The notes beneath the pieces are model-generated. The model was not told where the DNA came from. It did not search any database and saw nothing but the letters and a program-made list of their open reading frames with translations. This document shows positions 51,116 to 60,860 of a stretch of DNA of 64,000 nt, in pieces (the stretch's first letter is position 1; each line of letters begins with the position of its first letter). The DNA comes from CAYGAW01 sp964492135. GTDB lineage: Bacteria; Chloroflexota; Anaerolineae; UBA7937; B3-Chlor. The position numbers were made by a program, and so were the translations under genes. Where the stretch lies: contig CAZBJW010000003.1 of NCBI GenBank assembly GCA_964492135.1, positions 11,720 through 75,719 of the forward strand, read 5' to 3'.

Positions 51116-51300
51116 CTTGGGGACGAAACTAGATCCTCAGGTTGCAGGTAGCCGCTGGTCGTTGGATAAGCAGTCCGTGGGTATTGGCTCGAGCAGAATT
51201 CGGAGGGCGATCTGGTCTATCACGTAGGTAGAGGAAACCTGCATTGTGGTCCCCTGAGGGACGACTGCCGACCGAACAAGAAACTGTGGGGGCTGAAAGC

Positions 51301-51987
51301 GTGAAACTCACGTGGCACGGTCACGCGACGTTTGTCCTTGTAAGTCCAACCGGACTCCGCATCCTCACGGATCCGCGGGCGCCCAAGACCGGATATGATA
51401 GGCTATCTCAAGGACCCGTCGATCTTGTGGCCATCAGTCACGACCACTACGATCACAACTGGCTGGAGGGGCTATCAGGCCCGTATAGAGCCCTCCACGG
51501 TGTTCAGGAGGAACAGGTTGTCGCGATCGCGGAGGAAGTTGCAGATGTATTGATACGGGCCGTGGACTCGTGGCATGGTGATAGTGGAGGCTCAGAACGG
51601 GGCCCCAATGCAATCTTCGTGTTCGAGATCGATGGGATATGAATCGCCCATCTCGGTGATTTGGGACACGTTCTTACTGCTCGACAGGTGAAACGAGTTG
51701 GGTCCCTCGACGTGCTGCTAACTCCGGTTGGGGGCCGCGCCACAATTGACGCGTCAGGGGCTACTGGGGTGGCAGACCAGCTCCAAGCCAAGGTAGTTGT
51801 TCCTATGCACTACTGGACGCCAGACTTGCGCCCCGATCTGCTGTTCGATCGGGTTGAGCCCTTTCTCGAGGGGAAGACGGTGGTGAACGCTGAGTCTCAC
51901 ACTGTCACGATTGAGCAGCGTTTGCTGAAACAAGGACCTATAGTTCTGGTGCTCAACTACCGATTGACCCATGCTCGACAGGGGTGA
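51301..51987 (+). pseudogene. UlaG-like MBL-fold hydrolase interrupted by an in-frame TGA
   Basis: From GTG 51301 the frame reads L-T-W-H-G-H-A-T-F, then S-H-D-H-Y-D-H-N, the zinc motif of UlaG/YtkL-type hydrolases. A TGA at 51640-51642 interrupts V-F-E-I-D-G-I-[TGA]-I-A-H-L-G-D-L-G-H; the same frame continues to 51987 with P-M-H-Y-W. Relatives usually carry Arg, Lys or another residue there, so CGA to TGA is the likely change, not Sec. No canonical SECIS hairpin is seen. Confidence 0.75.
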
Positions 51988-52041
51988 AAAGAAGGAGGTA
52001 ATCCGTCCGAAGCCAACAGCCATTGGTAAAGGAGGTATATC

Positions 52042-53061
52042 ATGAAACTCGCTACGTATCAACCGCTAGGGCAACTAAGTACTCAGGCGAGGGTCGGGGT
52101 CGTCTTGCAGGGTGGTGGCATGCTGGATCTCAACCTTGCCTACGCGCTTTGCATAAGCCGAGAAGACGGCGAAGTCAAAGCATACGAGCTCGCCGCTGCG
52201 CGCGTCCCTACTACCATGCTGGAATTCCTCAAAGGTGGGGAAGAAAGCGTTGTTGCTGCCAAGCGGGCGGTAGCTCACGTCGAACAGGCCATCAGCAGGG
52301 GGGAGGAGGTTGGGGGCCTACAAGCCGAGAAGATAGTCTATAATCCTGGCGAGATCCTCTTGAGGGCTCCACTTGACAGGCCCGGGAAGATAATCGCAAT
52401 GACCAGAAACTACTCCGAGCACTTTGCGGAGAGCAAGAGAATGTGGAAGGAACGATACGGCAAGGAACGTCAGCCGAACCCCTACCCGATGGGGTTCATC
52501 AAGGTGAGCAGTGCGATAATCGGTCCGGAAGATCCCATCGTACAGGCAAGGTCCACGCGAGCCTTGGATTACGAGATTGAGCTGGCCGTGGTAATTGGCA
52601 AAAGGGCCAAGTACGTCTCCGAGGATGAGGCGCTTAACTACGTCGCAGGATATACGGTGATGAATGACATCAGCGCCCGGGACCTACAGATTGAGGAGAT
52701 AAGAATCTCACAAGTGATCAACATGGGCAAGAACCTAGATACGTTGGCACCTATGGGCCCGTATCTGGTGTTGACAGACGAGATCCCAGATCCAGGCAAT
52801 CTCGACATCGAGTTGCGAGTGAACGGGGAGGTAAGGCAGAAATCGAACACCAAGTTTCTCACTTTTGGTGTGCCCCGGCTTATTGAACATTGGTCACAGA
52901 TGACTCTTGAGTCAGGTGACATCTTGATGACAGGGACCTGTGGTGGCATCGCACATGCCAGACCAGATCGTGAGAAATGGTATCTGAAACCGGGTGACGT
53001 CGTCGAGGCCGAAATCGAGCGCATCGGCGCTCTGAGGAATCCAGTGATCGCAGAGGTCTGA
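52042..53061 (+). CDS. Fumarylacetoacetate hydrolase-family protein
   Basis: A 339-residue FAH-superfamily enzyme. D-Y-E-I-E-L-A-V-V-I-G-K holds the metal-binding acidic residues, followed by G-Y-T-V-M-N-D-I-S-A-R-D and S-G-D-I-L-M-T-G-T. AAAGGAGG precedes the ATG. Family members hydrolyse acylpyruvates or decarboxylate/hydrate 2-oxo acids. It probably acts on a 2-oxo or 2-hydroxy acid from the operon's pathway. Confidence 0.88.
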   Translation: MKLATYQPLGQLSTQARVGVVLQGGGMLDLNLAYALCISREDGEVKAYELAAARVPTTMLEFLKGGEESVVAAKRAVAHVEQAISRGEEVGGLQAEKIVYNPGEILLRAPLDRPGKIIAMTRNYSEHFAESKRMWKERYGKERQPNPYPMGFIKVSSAIIGPEDPIVQARSTRALDYEIELAVVIGKRAKYVSEDEALNYVAGYTVMNDISARDLQIEEIRISQVINMGKNLDTLAPMGPYLVLTDEIPDPGNLDIELRVNGEVRQKSNTKFLTFGVPRLIEHWSQMTLESGDILMTGTCGGIAHARPDREKWYLKPGDVVEAEIERIGALRNPVIAEV

Positions 53062-53198
53062 GTGACTCAAGCTCGCGTCGATATTCACTAGTCGGCGCGA
53101 AGGGGACTGAGTTCAAGGCCCAACCTGTATCGCCATCTCATTTCTTGTTCGGTGGGAAGTCGCAAGTTCTAGGTACAGCTCTTGCTAGGAGGGTACAA

Positions 53199-54056
53199 TT
53201 GACAGGCAAACGTATCGATGAACAGCATAAAGAGAAACCCTACTGGGAGACCGCGATCATCAGGGTGGAGCGCAACAAGCTCGTGATTCGTGGCTACAAC
53301 ATCGAGGATCTAATCGGCCGAGTGAGCTATGCCGAGATGGTCTATTTGGAGGTCATGGGGGAACTTCCCTCCGCCCCAATCGCCCATCTGCTGGAGGCTG
53401 TGCTCGTGGCAGGCTGCGATTTCGGCGTGTACTCTCCTGCAATTGCCTCAGCACGAATGGCGGCAACCTGTGGGGTAACCTTCAATTCGTGTCTAGCCAC
53501 CGGAATCAACCTCTTGGGCAACATCCACGGAGGTGCATCAGAAGAGGCAATGCGCATCTTCTACGAAGTTGATGAGAGTGCCGAAGCGGAAGCGCGTCCC
53601 GTTCAGGATATCGTCGACGCAAAGTGTGAGGAATATAGACGGGAAGGGAGGTTCTTGCCTGGCTACGGGCATCCCGTCAACGACAACTGCCCGCGCGTCC
53701 GAAGGTTGTTTGAGCTTGGGGAGCAAGCCGCGAGATCGGGCGCGATTAGCGGTAGATTCATTGACATTGCAAGGAGGTTTGAAACCGCGCTTCTGACAGC
53801 GTTCGGCAAGAAGATACCCATAAATGCTGACGCTGCCTTTGCCGCAATTCAGTGTGAGATTGGGCTTCCTCCAGAGATCGCGAAGGGGCTGGTAAGCCTC
53901 TCAAGGGGCATCGGACTACTTGCTCACGCGTACGAGGAGCTCAAGAGTGGCTCCCGATTGAAGTCGCCATGCCCGCGATATGTCCTCGAGAGGGAGTTTG
54001 TCTACACCGGTCCTCCGGAACGGCCATTGCCCAAGAGCAAGCTGAATATGCCCTAG
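53199..54056 (+). CDS. Citryl-CoA lyase/citrate synthase-like protein
   Basis: A strong AGGAGG (53187-53192) lies 6 nt before a TTG at 53199, which I take as the start; the frame is open up to 53145. The 285-residue product has the citrate-synthase fold with I-H-G-G-A-S-E-E (catalytic His), L-P-G-Y-G-H-P (second His) and I-N-A-D-A-A-F-A-A-I, where the Asp is conserved. Length and the N-x-D-x-A-x-A-A block match citryl-CoA lyase and the C-terminal domain of ATP-citrate lyase better than full citrate synthase (~370-430 aa). With the SCS-like pair it could cleave a CoA-activated citrate analogue. Confidence 0.78.
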   Translation: MTGKRIDEQHKEKPYWETAIIRVERNKLVIRGYNIEDLIGRVSYAEMVYLEVMGELPSAPIAHLLEAVLVAGCDFGVYSPAIASARMAATCGVTFNSCLATGINLLGNIHGGASEEAMRIFYEVDESAEAEARPVQDIVDAKCEEYRREGRFLPGYGHPVNDNCPRVRRLFELGEQAARSGAISGRFIDIARRFETALLTAFGKKIPINADAAFAAIQCEIGLPPEIAKGLVSLSRGIGLLAHAYEELKSGSRLKSPCPRYVLEREFVYTGPPERPLPKSKLNMP

Positions 54057-54392
54057 ATGGCGGCATACCGCTCACCGTTGGCGCACACGGCGTATGTGAA
54101 CGGAGAGTTCAACGTGGAGTATGAGTTTGAGATCCCGAGTGGAAGGGTAGTAGTTCACCACGAAAGGTGCCGAGACTGTGAAATGAAAGCGTGCATCCCG
54201 AGTTGCCCTGTTGGTATTCTCAAGCTGAAGGGGGCAGGGCCGGTTCTTGCGATAAGCGAGAAAGAGGCAGCGAAGGGGGGATGCATAGAGTGTCTGGCTT
54301 GTGAGCAGGAATGCCTTTTTCAAGGCCAAGGTGCTATCACAATAGAATTGCCGATACTCGGACTCGCCGAGTGGAGGGCCGCTAATCGCTGA
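54057..54392 (+). CDS. Two-cluster ferredoxin-like protein
   Basis: A 111-residue protein starting directly at the end of the preceding stop codon. C-R-D-C-E-M-K-A-C-I-P-S-C-P and C-I-E-C-L-A-C-E-Q-E-C are the two cluster motifs, both slightly atypical in spacing. Expected to pass electrons to an operon oxidoreductase such as the RdhA-like protein or the acyl-CoA dehydrogenase. Confidence 0.8.
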   Translation: MAAYRSPLAHTAYVNGEFNVEYEFEIPSGRVVVHHERCRDCEMKACIPSCPVGILKLKGAGPVLAISEKEAAKGGCIECLACEQECLFQGQGAITIELPILGLAEWRAANR

Positions 54393-54458
54393 TAGCTGCA
54401 TCGGCTAGGCAGGCGACATGCGAGGGCAGCAACAACGCGATCAGATGCGGAGGACGGT

Positions 54459-55757
54459 ATGGTCGCGGCAAGCGGGAGGAAAAAAGAGCCACCAACGGAG
54501 TGCAGAGATCTTACAGGGGAGTTGATCTTCGACTCTCAGCAACGGTGGTACCGGCCGATCGTGAATCTTGTGGCCGCACGAGATTTCAGGGCGATGCCAC
54601 GCAGTGTGGTCATAAAGGATGAAACGCTGCGCGAGGGTGAGGAAACCCCAGGTGTCTCTCTGAGTCTCGAACAGAAGCTTCGAACGGCCGAGAGGATCGA
54701 AGCGACTGGTTTGAAAGAGACGGAGGTGGGGTACCCTGGCGCAGTCGACGAGCACTACCAGTTTACCCAGGCGCTCAAGCGCGCGGGGGTTGGACTGCGC
54801 ACGTCAGCACACGTACGAGCGTACCTCAGTGGCACCAGGTGGAAGGAAGAGGTAGACAGAGCCATTGAGGCTGGGTCGGACATCATCAATCTGCTATTGC
54901 ACTCTTCTCGTTCTCACCTTCGCGCCTACCCCTGGCTGAGCCAAGAAGAACTCCCCGAACGAACGGCTTTATGCGTCGAGTATGCGAAGCGACGAGGCAA
55001 AGACACGGCATTTGGCCTGGCCGATACCGTGATGACCGATCCGACGGTGGTTGCCGGCTGCTATGATGCTGCGCGTGAGGCCGGTGTGAATAGGCTATAC
55101 ATATATGATGGACAGGGCTGCGCTACCCCAGAGGCCATGGCGTACCTAACGCGTCTTGCGGCTGACATTTGTGGCGGCGAAGCGCAGATCGCGGTCCACT
55201 GCCACAATGACCTGGGACTGGCTTTGGCCAATTCGCTGGCGGCGGTCCAAGAGGGTGCCACGGTGGTGGATGCAGTTGTCAATGGCCTCGGAGATCGAGC
55301 GGGCAACGCCGCTTTGGAGGAATTAGTGGTGGCGTTGACCGTTCTTTACGGCATCCACACTGGCGTAGACTTGGAGAAGCTCTCTTCCTTGTCCGAATTC
55401 GTATCAGAAGTGTATGGAGTGCCATTGGCGCGAACCAAGCCCTTGGTAGGAGCCAACGCGTACCGGCACCAAACGGATTCTCACATCCTTGGTCTCCTCA
55501 CGGGGCAGTGGTGGACCTACGAGGTGATCCGAGCCGAAGCTCTGGGAAGAACTAGAAGCCTGGAGTTCGGGCCGGCCACTCTTCATTCCGGGTATGGAGC
55601 AATCATGGCGAAGATCCAGAGTATGGGTTTGGAAGCGACGGCTAATAAGGTGCAAACGGTGTTGGCGGCTCTCAGGAGGGCGCTGAAAACGGATGCCTTT
55701 CTCACAGAAAGGGAGATGGAACGGCTCATACTTGCCAGCATTGGCGACGAGTGTTGA
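54459..55757 (+). CDS. HMGL-family 2-isopropylmalate/citramalate/homocitrate synthase-like enzyme
   Basis: A 432-residue TIM-barrel enzyme with K-D-E-T-L-R-E-G-E-E-T-P-G (catalytic R-D/E loop), H-C-H-N-D-L-G-L-A metal site and N-G-L-G-D-R-A-G-N-A. The ATG follows GGAGG by 5 nt. A ~45-residue N-terminal extension precedes the barrel. In most family members the first motif is R-D-G-x-Q; here it is K-D-E-T-L-R-E-G-E. No LeuA regulatory domain is present. It may condense or cleave a 2-oxo acid with an acyl-CoA. Confidence 0.82.
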   Translation: MVAASGRKKEPPTECRDLTGELIFDSQQRWYRPIVNLVAARDFRAMPRSVVIKDETLREGEETPGVSLSLEQKLRTAERIEATGLKETEVGYPGAVDEHYQFTQALKRAGVGLRTSAHVRAYLSGTRWKEEVDRAIEAGSDIINLLLHSSRSHLRAYPWLSQEELPERTALCVEYAKRRGKDTAFGLADTVMTDPTVVAGCYDAAREAGVNRLYIYDGQGCATPEAMAYLTRLAADICGGEAQIAVHCHNDLGLALANSLAAVQEGATVVDAVVNGLGDRAGNAALEELVVALTVLYGIHTGVDLEKLSSLSEFVSEVYGVPLARTKPLVGANAYRHQTDSHILGLLTGQWWTYEVIRAEALGRTRSLEFGPATLHSGYGAIMAKIQSMGLEATANKVQTVLAALRRALKTDAFLTEREMERLILASIGDEC

Positions 55758-55817
55758 TTATTGGACGGATTTGTCCTGCGCATGCAGATCACCGCTTGAC
55801 GGGAATTCGGGGGCAAA

Positions 55818-56738
55818 ATGAGCGTAATCATCGACGGCTCAAGTAGAGTTCTGATCCAGGGCGTAACCGGTCGCGAGGGTCGGCCACGCGCAAAACTTAT
55901 GATAGAGTATGGAACAAACGTAGTGGCCGGCGTTACCCCAGGAAAAGGGGGGCAGAGTGTGCACGGCATCCCCGTGTTCGACAGCGTGTATCAAGCGTGG
56001 ACCACCATCGGGCCCATTGACGTGAGCATCATCTTCGTTCCAGCCAATGTGGCCAAGAGTGCGGCGTCAGAAGCTCTTGAAGCAGGGGTGAAATGGATAG
56101 TCTTGGTGGCCGACAGGTTTCCTCAGCAGGATCTGATGGAGTTGGAAGCGGTGGCGGAACCGATGGGAGGGCATATCATAGGTCCAAACACAATCGGTTT
56201 GATCAGCCCTGGCAAGGCGCTTGTAGGCATGATGGGTGGAAAAGCGTCGACGGCACGGCTGTGGTTCGAGGAAGGCAATGTAGGTATCTCGAGTAGATCA
56301 GGTGGTATGGCTACCACTCTCGCGTACTATCTGACACTACGTGGTATCGGGCAGAGCACAGTGGTGAGCGTCGGCGGCGATGCAATCGTAGGGATCTCTC
56401 ACGCTGATCTCCTGGAGTTATTTGAAGGGGACGCGCAAACAGAAGTCGTGGCTCTCTACGGCGAGATTGGGACAACACAGGAAGAAGCTGCTGCTGAACT
56501 CAAGAGGTCCGGAAGGTTCACAAAACCTCTGGTAGCTTACCTGGGCGGGAGAGGAGCGAAGCCGGGAGTGCGCTATTCGCATTCGGGTGCCATCGTTCAC
56601 GGATCGAGGGGAACTATTGAAGCCAAGGAAAAAGCTCTAGTCGAGGTCGGTGCTCAAGTCGTGGACAACCTGGAAAGCTTTGTCGACATGGTAGAGGAAA
56701 TTCTCAGAGGCGCCAAGGAGGCCCGTGCCAGGAGGTGA
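55818..56738 (+). CDS. Succinyl-CoA synthetase alpha-like subunit (citryl-CoA synthetase small-subunit type)
   Basis: A 306-residue CoA-binding protein with Q-G-V-T-G-R-E-G, G-V-T-P-G-K-G-G and S-S-R-S-G-G-M-A-T-T. The catalytic phospho-histidine is present in Y-S-H-S-G-A-I. It lies 9 nt before the beta-like subunit. It forms an acyl-CoA from a carboxylate, CoA and NTP. The local citryl-CoA-lyase-like gene suggests a citrate-like substrate rather than succinate. Confidence 0.85.
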   Translation: MSVIIDGSSRVLIQGVTGREGRPRAKLMIEYGTNVVAGVTPGKGGQSVHGIPVFDSVYQAWTTIGPIDVSIIFVPANVAKSAASEALEAGVKWIVLVADRFPQQDLMELEAVAEPMGGHIIGPNTIGLISPGKALVGMMGGKASTARLWFEEGNVGISSRSGGMATTLAYYLTLRGIGQSTVVSVGGDAIVGISHADLLELFEGDAQTEVVALYGEIGTTQEEAAAELKRSGRFTKPLVAYLGGRGAKPGVRYSHSGAIVHGSRGTIEAKEKALVEVGAQVVDNLESFVDMVEEILRGAKEARARR

Positions 56739-56747
56739 ACGCATCCC

Positions 56748-57983
56748 ATGGTAAAGTTGTACGAATTCCAGGGCAAGGAGCTGCTTAGATCACACGGGGT
56801 AGCGGTCCCGGCCGGTGGCTTGGCTTCCACACTGGAAGAGGTGCAAAGCATAGCAAGTGGACTTGGTGATTGCGTCATAAAAGCCCAGGTCTTGGTGACC
56901 GGTAGGGGCGCAGCAGGCGGTGTTCGCTTTGTCCAGGGGCCTCAAGAGGCCTCCGAAGCTGCGCGTGATCTGTTAGGATGCGAGATCGGGGGGTCGCCCG
57001 TAGACAAAGTGCTCGTTGAGCAGAGAGTATCTCCGGTGGCAGAGTTCATGGCGAGCGTGATCACAGATGAGGAGATCGGCAGGCCGTGTGTTCTGTTCAG
57101 TCGACGGGGTGGCGTCGAGGTGGAAGAAATAGTTGCGACGCAACCCGAACTCTTGGTGAGGGAGCCCGTAGACATACTCAAAGGGTTTCCGGAATACTGT
57201 GCCAGGAATATGCTTCTAAGGGCTGGACTTACCGGTATGCGTCTGGTTCGTCTCGCTCGACTTCTTACTCAACTATACGCATTGTACCGTGAGTACGACG
57301 CTCGTTTTGTTGAGGTTAATCCGGTGGCTGAAACCCTGGACGGACAGCTGGTGGCCCTAGACTGTAAGATGGCCGTCGATGACTACGCGATTTGGCGCCA
57401 CCCTGAATTAGGGGTGAGTGTGCCAATCGAGATTGAAGGTGCTCCCACAGAGCTTGACAGGATCGCTTGGGCTCGGGAGGCAGAAGACTTCAGAGGCACG
57501 TTTTACTTCATCCAACTTGTGCCATCAAAAGAAACGAAAAAAGGGGGCTACATAGGTTTCCACGGGATAGGGGGCGGTGGTTCGATCTCAGCAATAGGGG
57601 CATTGGAAAGGTTTGGGCTGCGTCCTGCTAACTATCTCGACACCAGCGGAAACCCGCCTGCTAGCCGAGTGTATCGAGGTGCGAAGATAGTTCTCTCCCA
57701 ATCAGGAATGGAGCTCTACTGCTGTGTGTCGATTGGTGTGGCAAGCCAGAATTTGGCGTTTACGGCTCGCGGTATAGCGAAGGCCTTCATGGAAGAGAGA
57801 CCTGAGATTCCACTGTTTGTGCAGCTAGTCGGGAATAGGGCCGACGAAGCCTATGAGATCTTACGGCGGGTCAAGGAGAGAGAAGGGCTCGACCTAACAC
57901 TTGGCGACCCACACGGTAGCATTGAGGCCGCTGCACTCAAGATGAGAGCCATGATAGACGCAGCGAGGGGCAGGTCCGTTTGA
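56748..57983 (+). CDS. Succinyl-CoA synthetase beta-like subunit (ATP-grasp)
   Basis: A 411-residue ATP-grasp protein starting L-Y-E-F-Q-G-K-E-L-L-R-S-H-G-V, the SucC N-terminus, followed by V-I-K-A-Q-V-L-V-T-G-R-G and F-V-E-V-N-P-V-A-E. The C-terminal CoA-ligase domain has G-G-G-G-S-I-S-A-I-G and N-Y-L-D-T-S-G-N-P-P. AGGAGGTGA precedes the ATG. Partner of the preceding alpha-like subunit. Confidence 0.87.
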   Translation: MVKLYEFQGKELLRSHGVAVPAGGLASTLEEVQSIASGLGDCVIKAQVLVTGRGAAGGVRFVQGPQEASEAARDLLGCEIGGSPVDKVLVEQRVSPVAEFMASVITDEEIGRPCVLFSRRGGVEVEEIVATQPELLVREPVDILKGFPEYCARNMLLRAGLTGMRLVRLARLLTQLYALYREYDARFVEVNPVAETLDGQLVALDCKMAVDDYAIWRHPELGVSVPIEIEGAPTELDRIAWAREAEDFRGTFYFIQLVPSKETKKGGYIGFHGIGGGGSISAIGALERFGLRPANYLDTSGNPPASRVYRGAKIVLSQSGMELYCCVSIGVASQNLAFTARGIAKAFMEERPEIPLFVQLVGNRADEAYEILRRVKEREGLDLTLGDPHGSIEAAALKMRAMIDAARGRSV

Positions 57984-58105
57984 TCTAGACGGAGATGGAC
58001 GGGCGAATAGGAGCGGGCTCTGGGTTCGGCCGCTGCGCTAGTTCTAGTGAAAGGCAAGTAGCACAGATTTCGAGAGCAAGCGGACAGAGGTAGAGAGAGG
58101 CCTGA

Positions 58106-59281
58106 ATGAAATGGTGGTGGCATCCCGTCATTCGACGTTCAATGGTTCTCTTGGCATTCAGCCACCTCGTGGTAGACGCCAGCACCGGAACCATGCCGTT
58201 GCTATATCTACTCCTGAGGGCCGGTTTGAGCGTGAACTACGCTGAAGTCGGACTGCTGGGGGGAGCATATCTAGCCGCGGCTGGTCTGACACAGCCACTT
58301 TTTGGGATATTGGCCGATCGTCGCGAGACGACGTTGCTGAGCATATCAAGCATAGTTGTCATATCCCTATGCATCACGCTCCTTTACCTATGCCCCGCAT
58401 ATCCTCCAATGATTGGCTTGGCGGTCGCGGCCGGGATGGCATCGGGTTGCTTTCACCCGTTTGGGACGATGACGGCGGCAGCGATCGGTCAGCGTGCTTC
58501 GGGTGTGACAGTAGCCTTGTATATAGTCGGTGGGAGTCTCGGACAGGCTATCGGACCTGTCATAGGTGGCGTATTGCTTGACAACCTGGGACCAGAGTCT
58601 CTAGCCGTGTTCCTGATACCAGCGGGACTTGTTGCGATCTGGCTGGCTGATAGCCTCCGGGATCGCGGGGCGTCTGGCGACGCTGAGTCTGGAACGCGAG
58701 CAGATACTGGTGGAAATCCAGCTTCTCCACTGGCAATGACCTGTCTGATCTCCGTAGTAGTTCTACGGGCGTCGGTATTGAGATCCTTGGTTAACTACCT
58801 ACCTCTCTTTCTCGAGGAGAGGGGCTGGGGGTTCTTAGGAGCAAGTCATGCCTTGGCCGCGTTTCTTCTCACACTCGCAGTGGGTGCTCTTATTGGGGGG
58901 GTGCTTTCCATGAGGTTTGATCGCAAGTTGATAATCTCTATCTCGCTCTTCGCGAGTGCACTCAGTATCCTGATCTTCCCATGGCTAGCGGCTCACCTAC
59001 AGATGTTAGCTTTGGGGGTTGTAGGGCTGATGTTGGGCTCGTCGGGCCCGCAGGCAATTGTGAGAGCACAGCAGATGATACCTGAGAGTAAAGGGTTTGC
59101 TTCGGGGGTCTCTCTGGGGCTGGCCTTTGCTGGTGGAGCCCTTGGTACTTGGCTGAGTGGTGCTGCAGCAGATGTCGTCGGTCTCGCAATAGTTATCGTA
59201 GGGCTTGGGGGAGTTTGCCTATTGGCGTCGATCTTTTCGCTGAAGCTTGCCCCTAGCCCGCCTTTCTTGGAGATGGACTGA
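58106..59281 (+). CDS. Major facilitator superfamily transporter
   Basis: A 391-residue protein with about 12 transmembrane helices and F-G-I-L-A-D-R-R-E-T-T in the loop between helices 2 and 3. The hydropathy and G-G-S-L-G-Q-A-I-G-P motif resemble the fosmidomycin-resistance/oxalate-formate-like groups. It may move the operon's acid substrate or product. Confidence 0.85.
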   Translation: MKWWWHPVIRRSMVLLAFSHLVVDASTGTMPLLYLLLRAGLSVNYAEVGLLGGAYLAAAGLTQPLFGILADRRETTLLSISSIVVISLCITLLYLCPAYPPMIGLAVAAGMASGCFHPFGTMTAAAIGQRASGVTVALYIVGGSLGQAIGPVIGGVLLDNLGPESLAVFLIPAGLVAIWLADSLRDRGASGDAESGTRADTGGNPASPLAMTCLISVVVLRASVLRSLVNYLPLFLEERGWGFLGASHALAAFLLTLAVGALIGGVLSMRFDRKLIISISLFASALSILIFPWLAAHLQMLALGVVGLMLGSSGPQAIVRAQQMIPESKGFASGVSLGLAFAGGALGTWLSGAAADVVGLAIVIVGLGGVCLLASIFSLKLAPSPPFLEMD

Positions 59282-59370
59282 CTCTACTGCAATGATTACA
59301 GTCGACCTTGCCCGACTAGCCGGGGCGCAGAATGCCGTAGACCGGCGCGATCTGTTTGAAGGAGGGATTC

Positions 59371-60597
59371 GTGAGCAAGGATGAGGTGAGAGAACACGAT
59401 CAGCAGGCCCTACCTTTAAGAGACATGAAGGTTGTTGATATCAGCACGATGCTTGCGGCTGGCCACATATCTACCATTCTGGGCGACTTTGGCGCGGAGG
59501 TAATCAAAGTTGAACACCCTCGAGGCGATCCTGTCCGAAGATTGGGCTGGACCAAGGCGGGCACATCTCTGTGGTGGAAGCTCATCGGCCGGAACAAGAT
59601 ATGCGTAACCCTTAACCTTAGCAAGCGAGAGGGACAACAGATCCTGAGACACCTGGCGAGAGAGGCAGATGTACTCATCGAGAACTTCCGACCAGCCACG
59701 CTGGAGAAATGGCACTTGGGATATGAGGATCTCAAGCCCGAGAATCCTCGGCTGATAATGGTGCGCGTGACGGGATTCGGTCAATACGGGCCATACAGCA
59801 ACCGACCGGGCTTCGGGACATTGGCGGAAGCTATCTCTGGAAGCGCACATCTTACAGGTTTTCCGGAAGGGCCGCCTGTCTTGCCGCCCCTTGGGCTGGC
59901 GGACTACGTAGCCTCCCTTTTCGGTGCGATAGCGGCAATGATCTGTGTATACCATAGAGATGTTAGGCAAACAGGGGAGGGCCAGTATGTTGATCTCAGC
60001 CTATTTGAGCCGCTCTTTTCGATCCTAGGGCCTCAAGTCAGCGTCTATGATCAGTTAGGAATCGTGATAGGTCGAGAAGGGAACAGATCCCCCTTCGCGG
60101 CTCCAAGAAATCTGTATCAGACTTCGGATGGGCGGTGGGTGGCGCTATCGGCAAGTACTCAGTCTATCGCGGAGCGGGTGCTGCGCGCCATCGATAGGGA
60201 GGACCTCATTGACGACGAGCGGTTTCAGGATAACGAAAGTCGAGTGGAAAATAATGACGAGCTAGATGGTATCATCAGCGATTGGATCAGTCGGCATACC
60301 GTGAAGGAAGTTACACAGAGGTTCACAGAGTGCGGAGCTGCCATCGCACCTGTCTACGATGCAACCGATATTTGTGGCGATGTGCACTATAATGCCCGGC
60401 AAGCTATAGTAAGCGTCCCAGATCCCTCTCTGGGCGAGCTTAAGATGCAAAACGTTGTGCCCAAGATCTCCAAAACGCCGGGACGAATACGATTTGCCGG
60501 CCCAGAACTGGGGCAGCACAATCGCGAGATCTACGTCGAACGACTGGGATTCAGCGAAGACGAGTTGGTGGCATTGCGAGAGAGGGGTGTCATCTAG
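59371..60597 (+). CDS. CaiB/BaiF family III CoA-transferase
   Basis: GTG at 59371 follows AAGGAGGG, so I prefer it to the upstream TTG. The 408-residue enzyme shows the class III core V-V-D-I-S-T-M-L-A-A, E-V-I-K-V-E-H-P-R-G-D, E-N-F-R-P, and G-L-A-D-Y, with Asp as the acyl-CoA carrying residue. It transfers CoA to a carboxylate such as citramalate, itaconate or an aromatic acid. Confidence 0.9.
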   Translation: MSKDEVREHDQQALPLRDMKVVDISTMLAAGHISTILGDFGAEVIKVEHPRGDPVRRLGWTKAGTSLWWKLIGRNKICVTLNLSKREGQQILRHLAREADVLIENFRPATLEKWHLGYEDLKPENPRLIMVRVTGFGQYGPYSNRPGFGTLAEAISGSAHLTGFPEGPPVLPPLGLADYVASLFGAIAAMICVYHRDVRQTGEGQYVDLSLFEPLFSILGPQVSVYDQLGIVIGREGNRSPFAAPRNLYQTSDGRWVALSASTQSIAERVLRAIDREDLIDDERFQDNESRVENNDELDGIISDWISRHTVKEVTQRFTECGAAIAPVYDATDICGDVHYNARQAIVSVPDPSLGELKMQNVVPKISKTPGRIRFAGPELGQHNREIYVERLGFSEDELVALRERGVI

Positions 60598-60860
60598 GCT
60601 GAAACTAGGCGGATAGAGCCGCCCATGAAGGGTGGCCACATCATCGGTCCCGCAACAGCGCGGCACGCTCGTGCTGGAGGCGATCGTATCACACGGGAAT
60701 AGACTGGTTAGGGACTGCAGGCGCACATGGAGCTGGCTGTGGGAAGGTTTCAAACCCCGACAAGGCAACTGGTCAAAGAGGTTCGCCTAGCCTATGATTC
60801 AATCCGACTCATGAGGCTCACGTTTGCCACGTCCTCGCTAATCACTCACGAGGGAGAACA
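60598..60860 (+). other. Intergenic region, no gene seen
   Basis: 263 bases between the CoA-transferase and acyl-CoA dehydrogenase genes; no open frame with support, no clear terminator. May hold an internal promoter. Confidence 0.35.
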
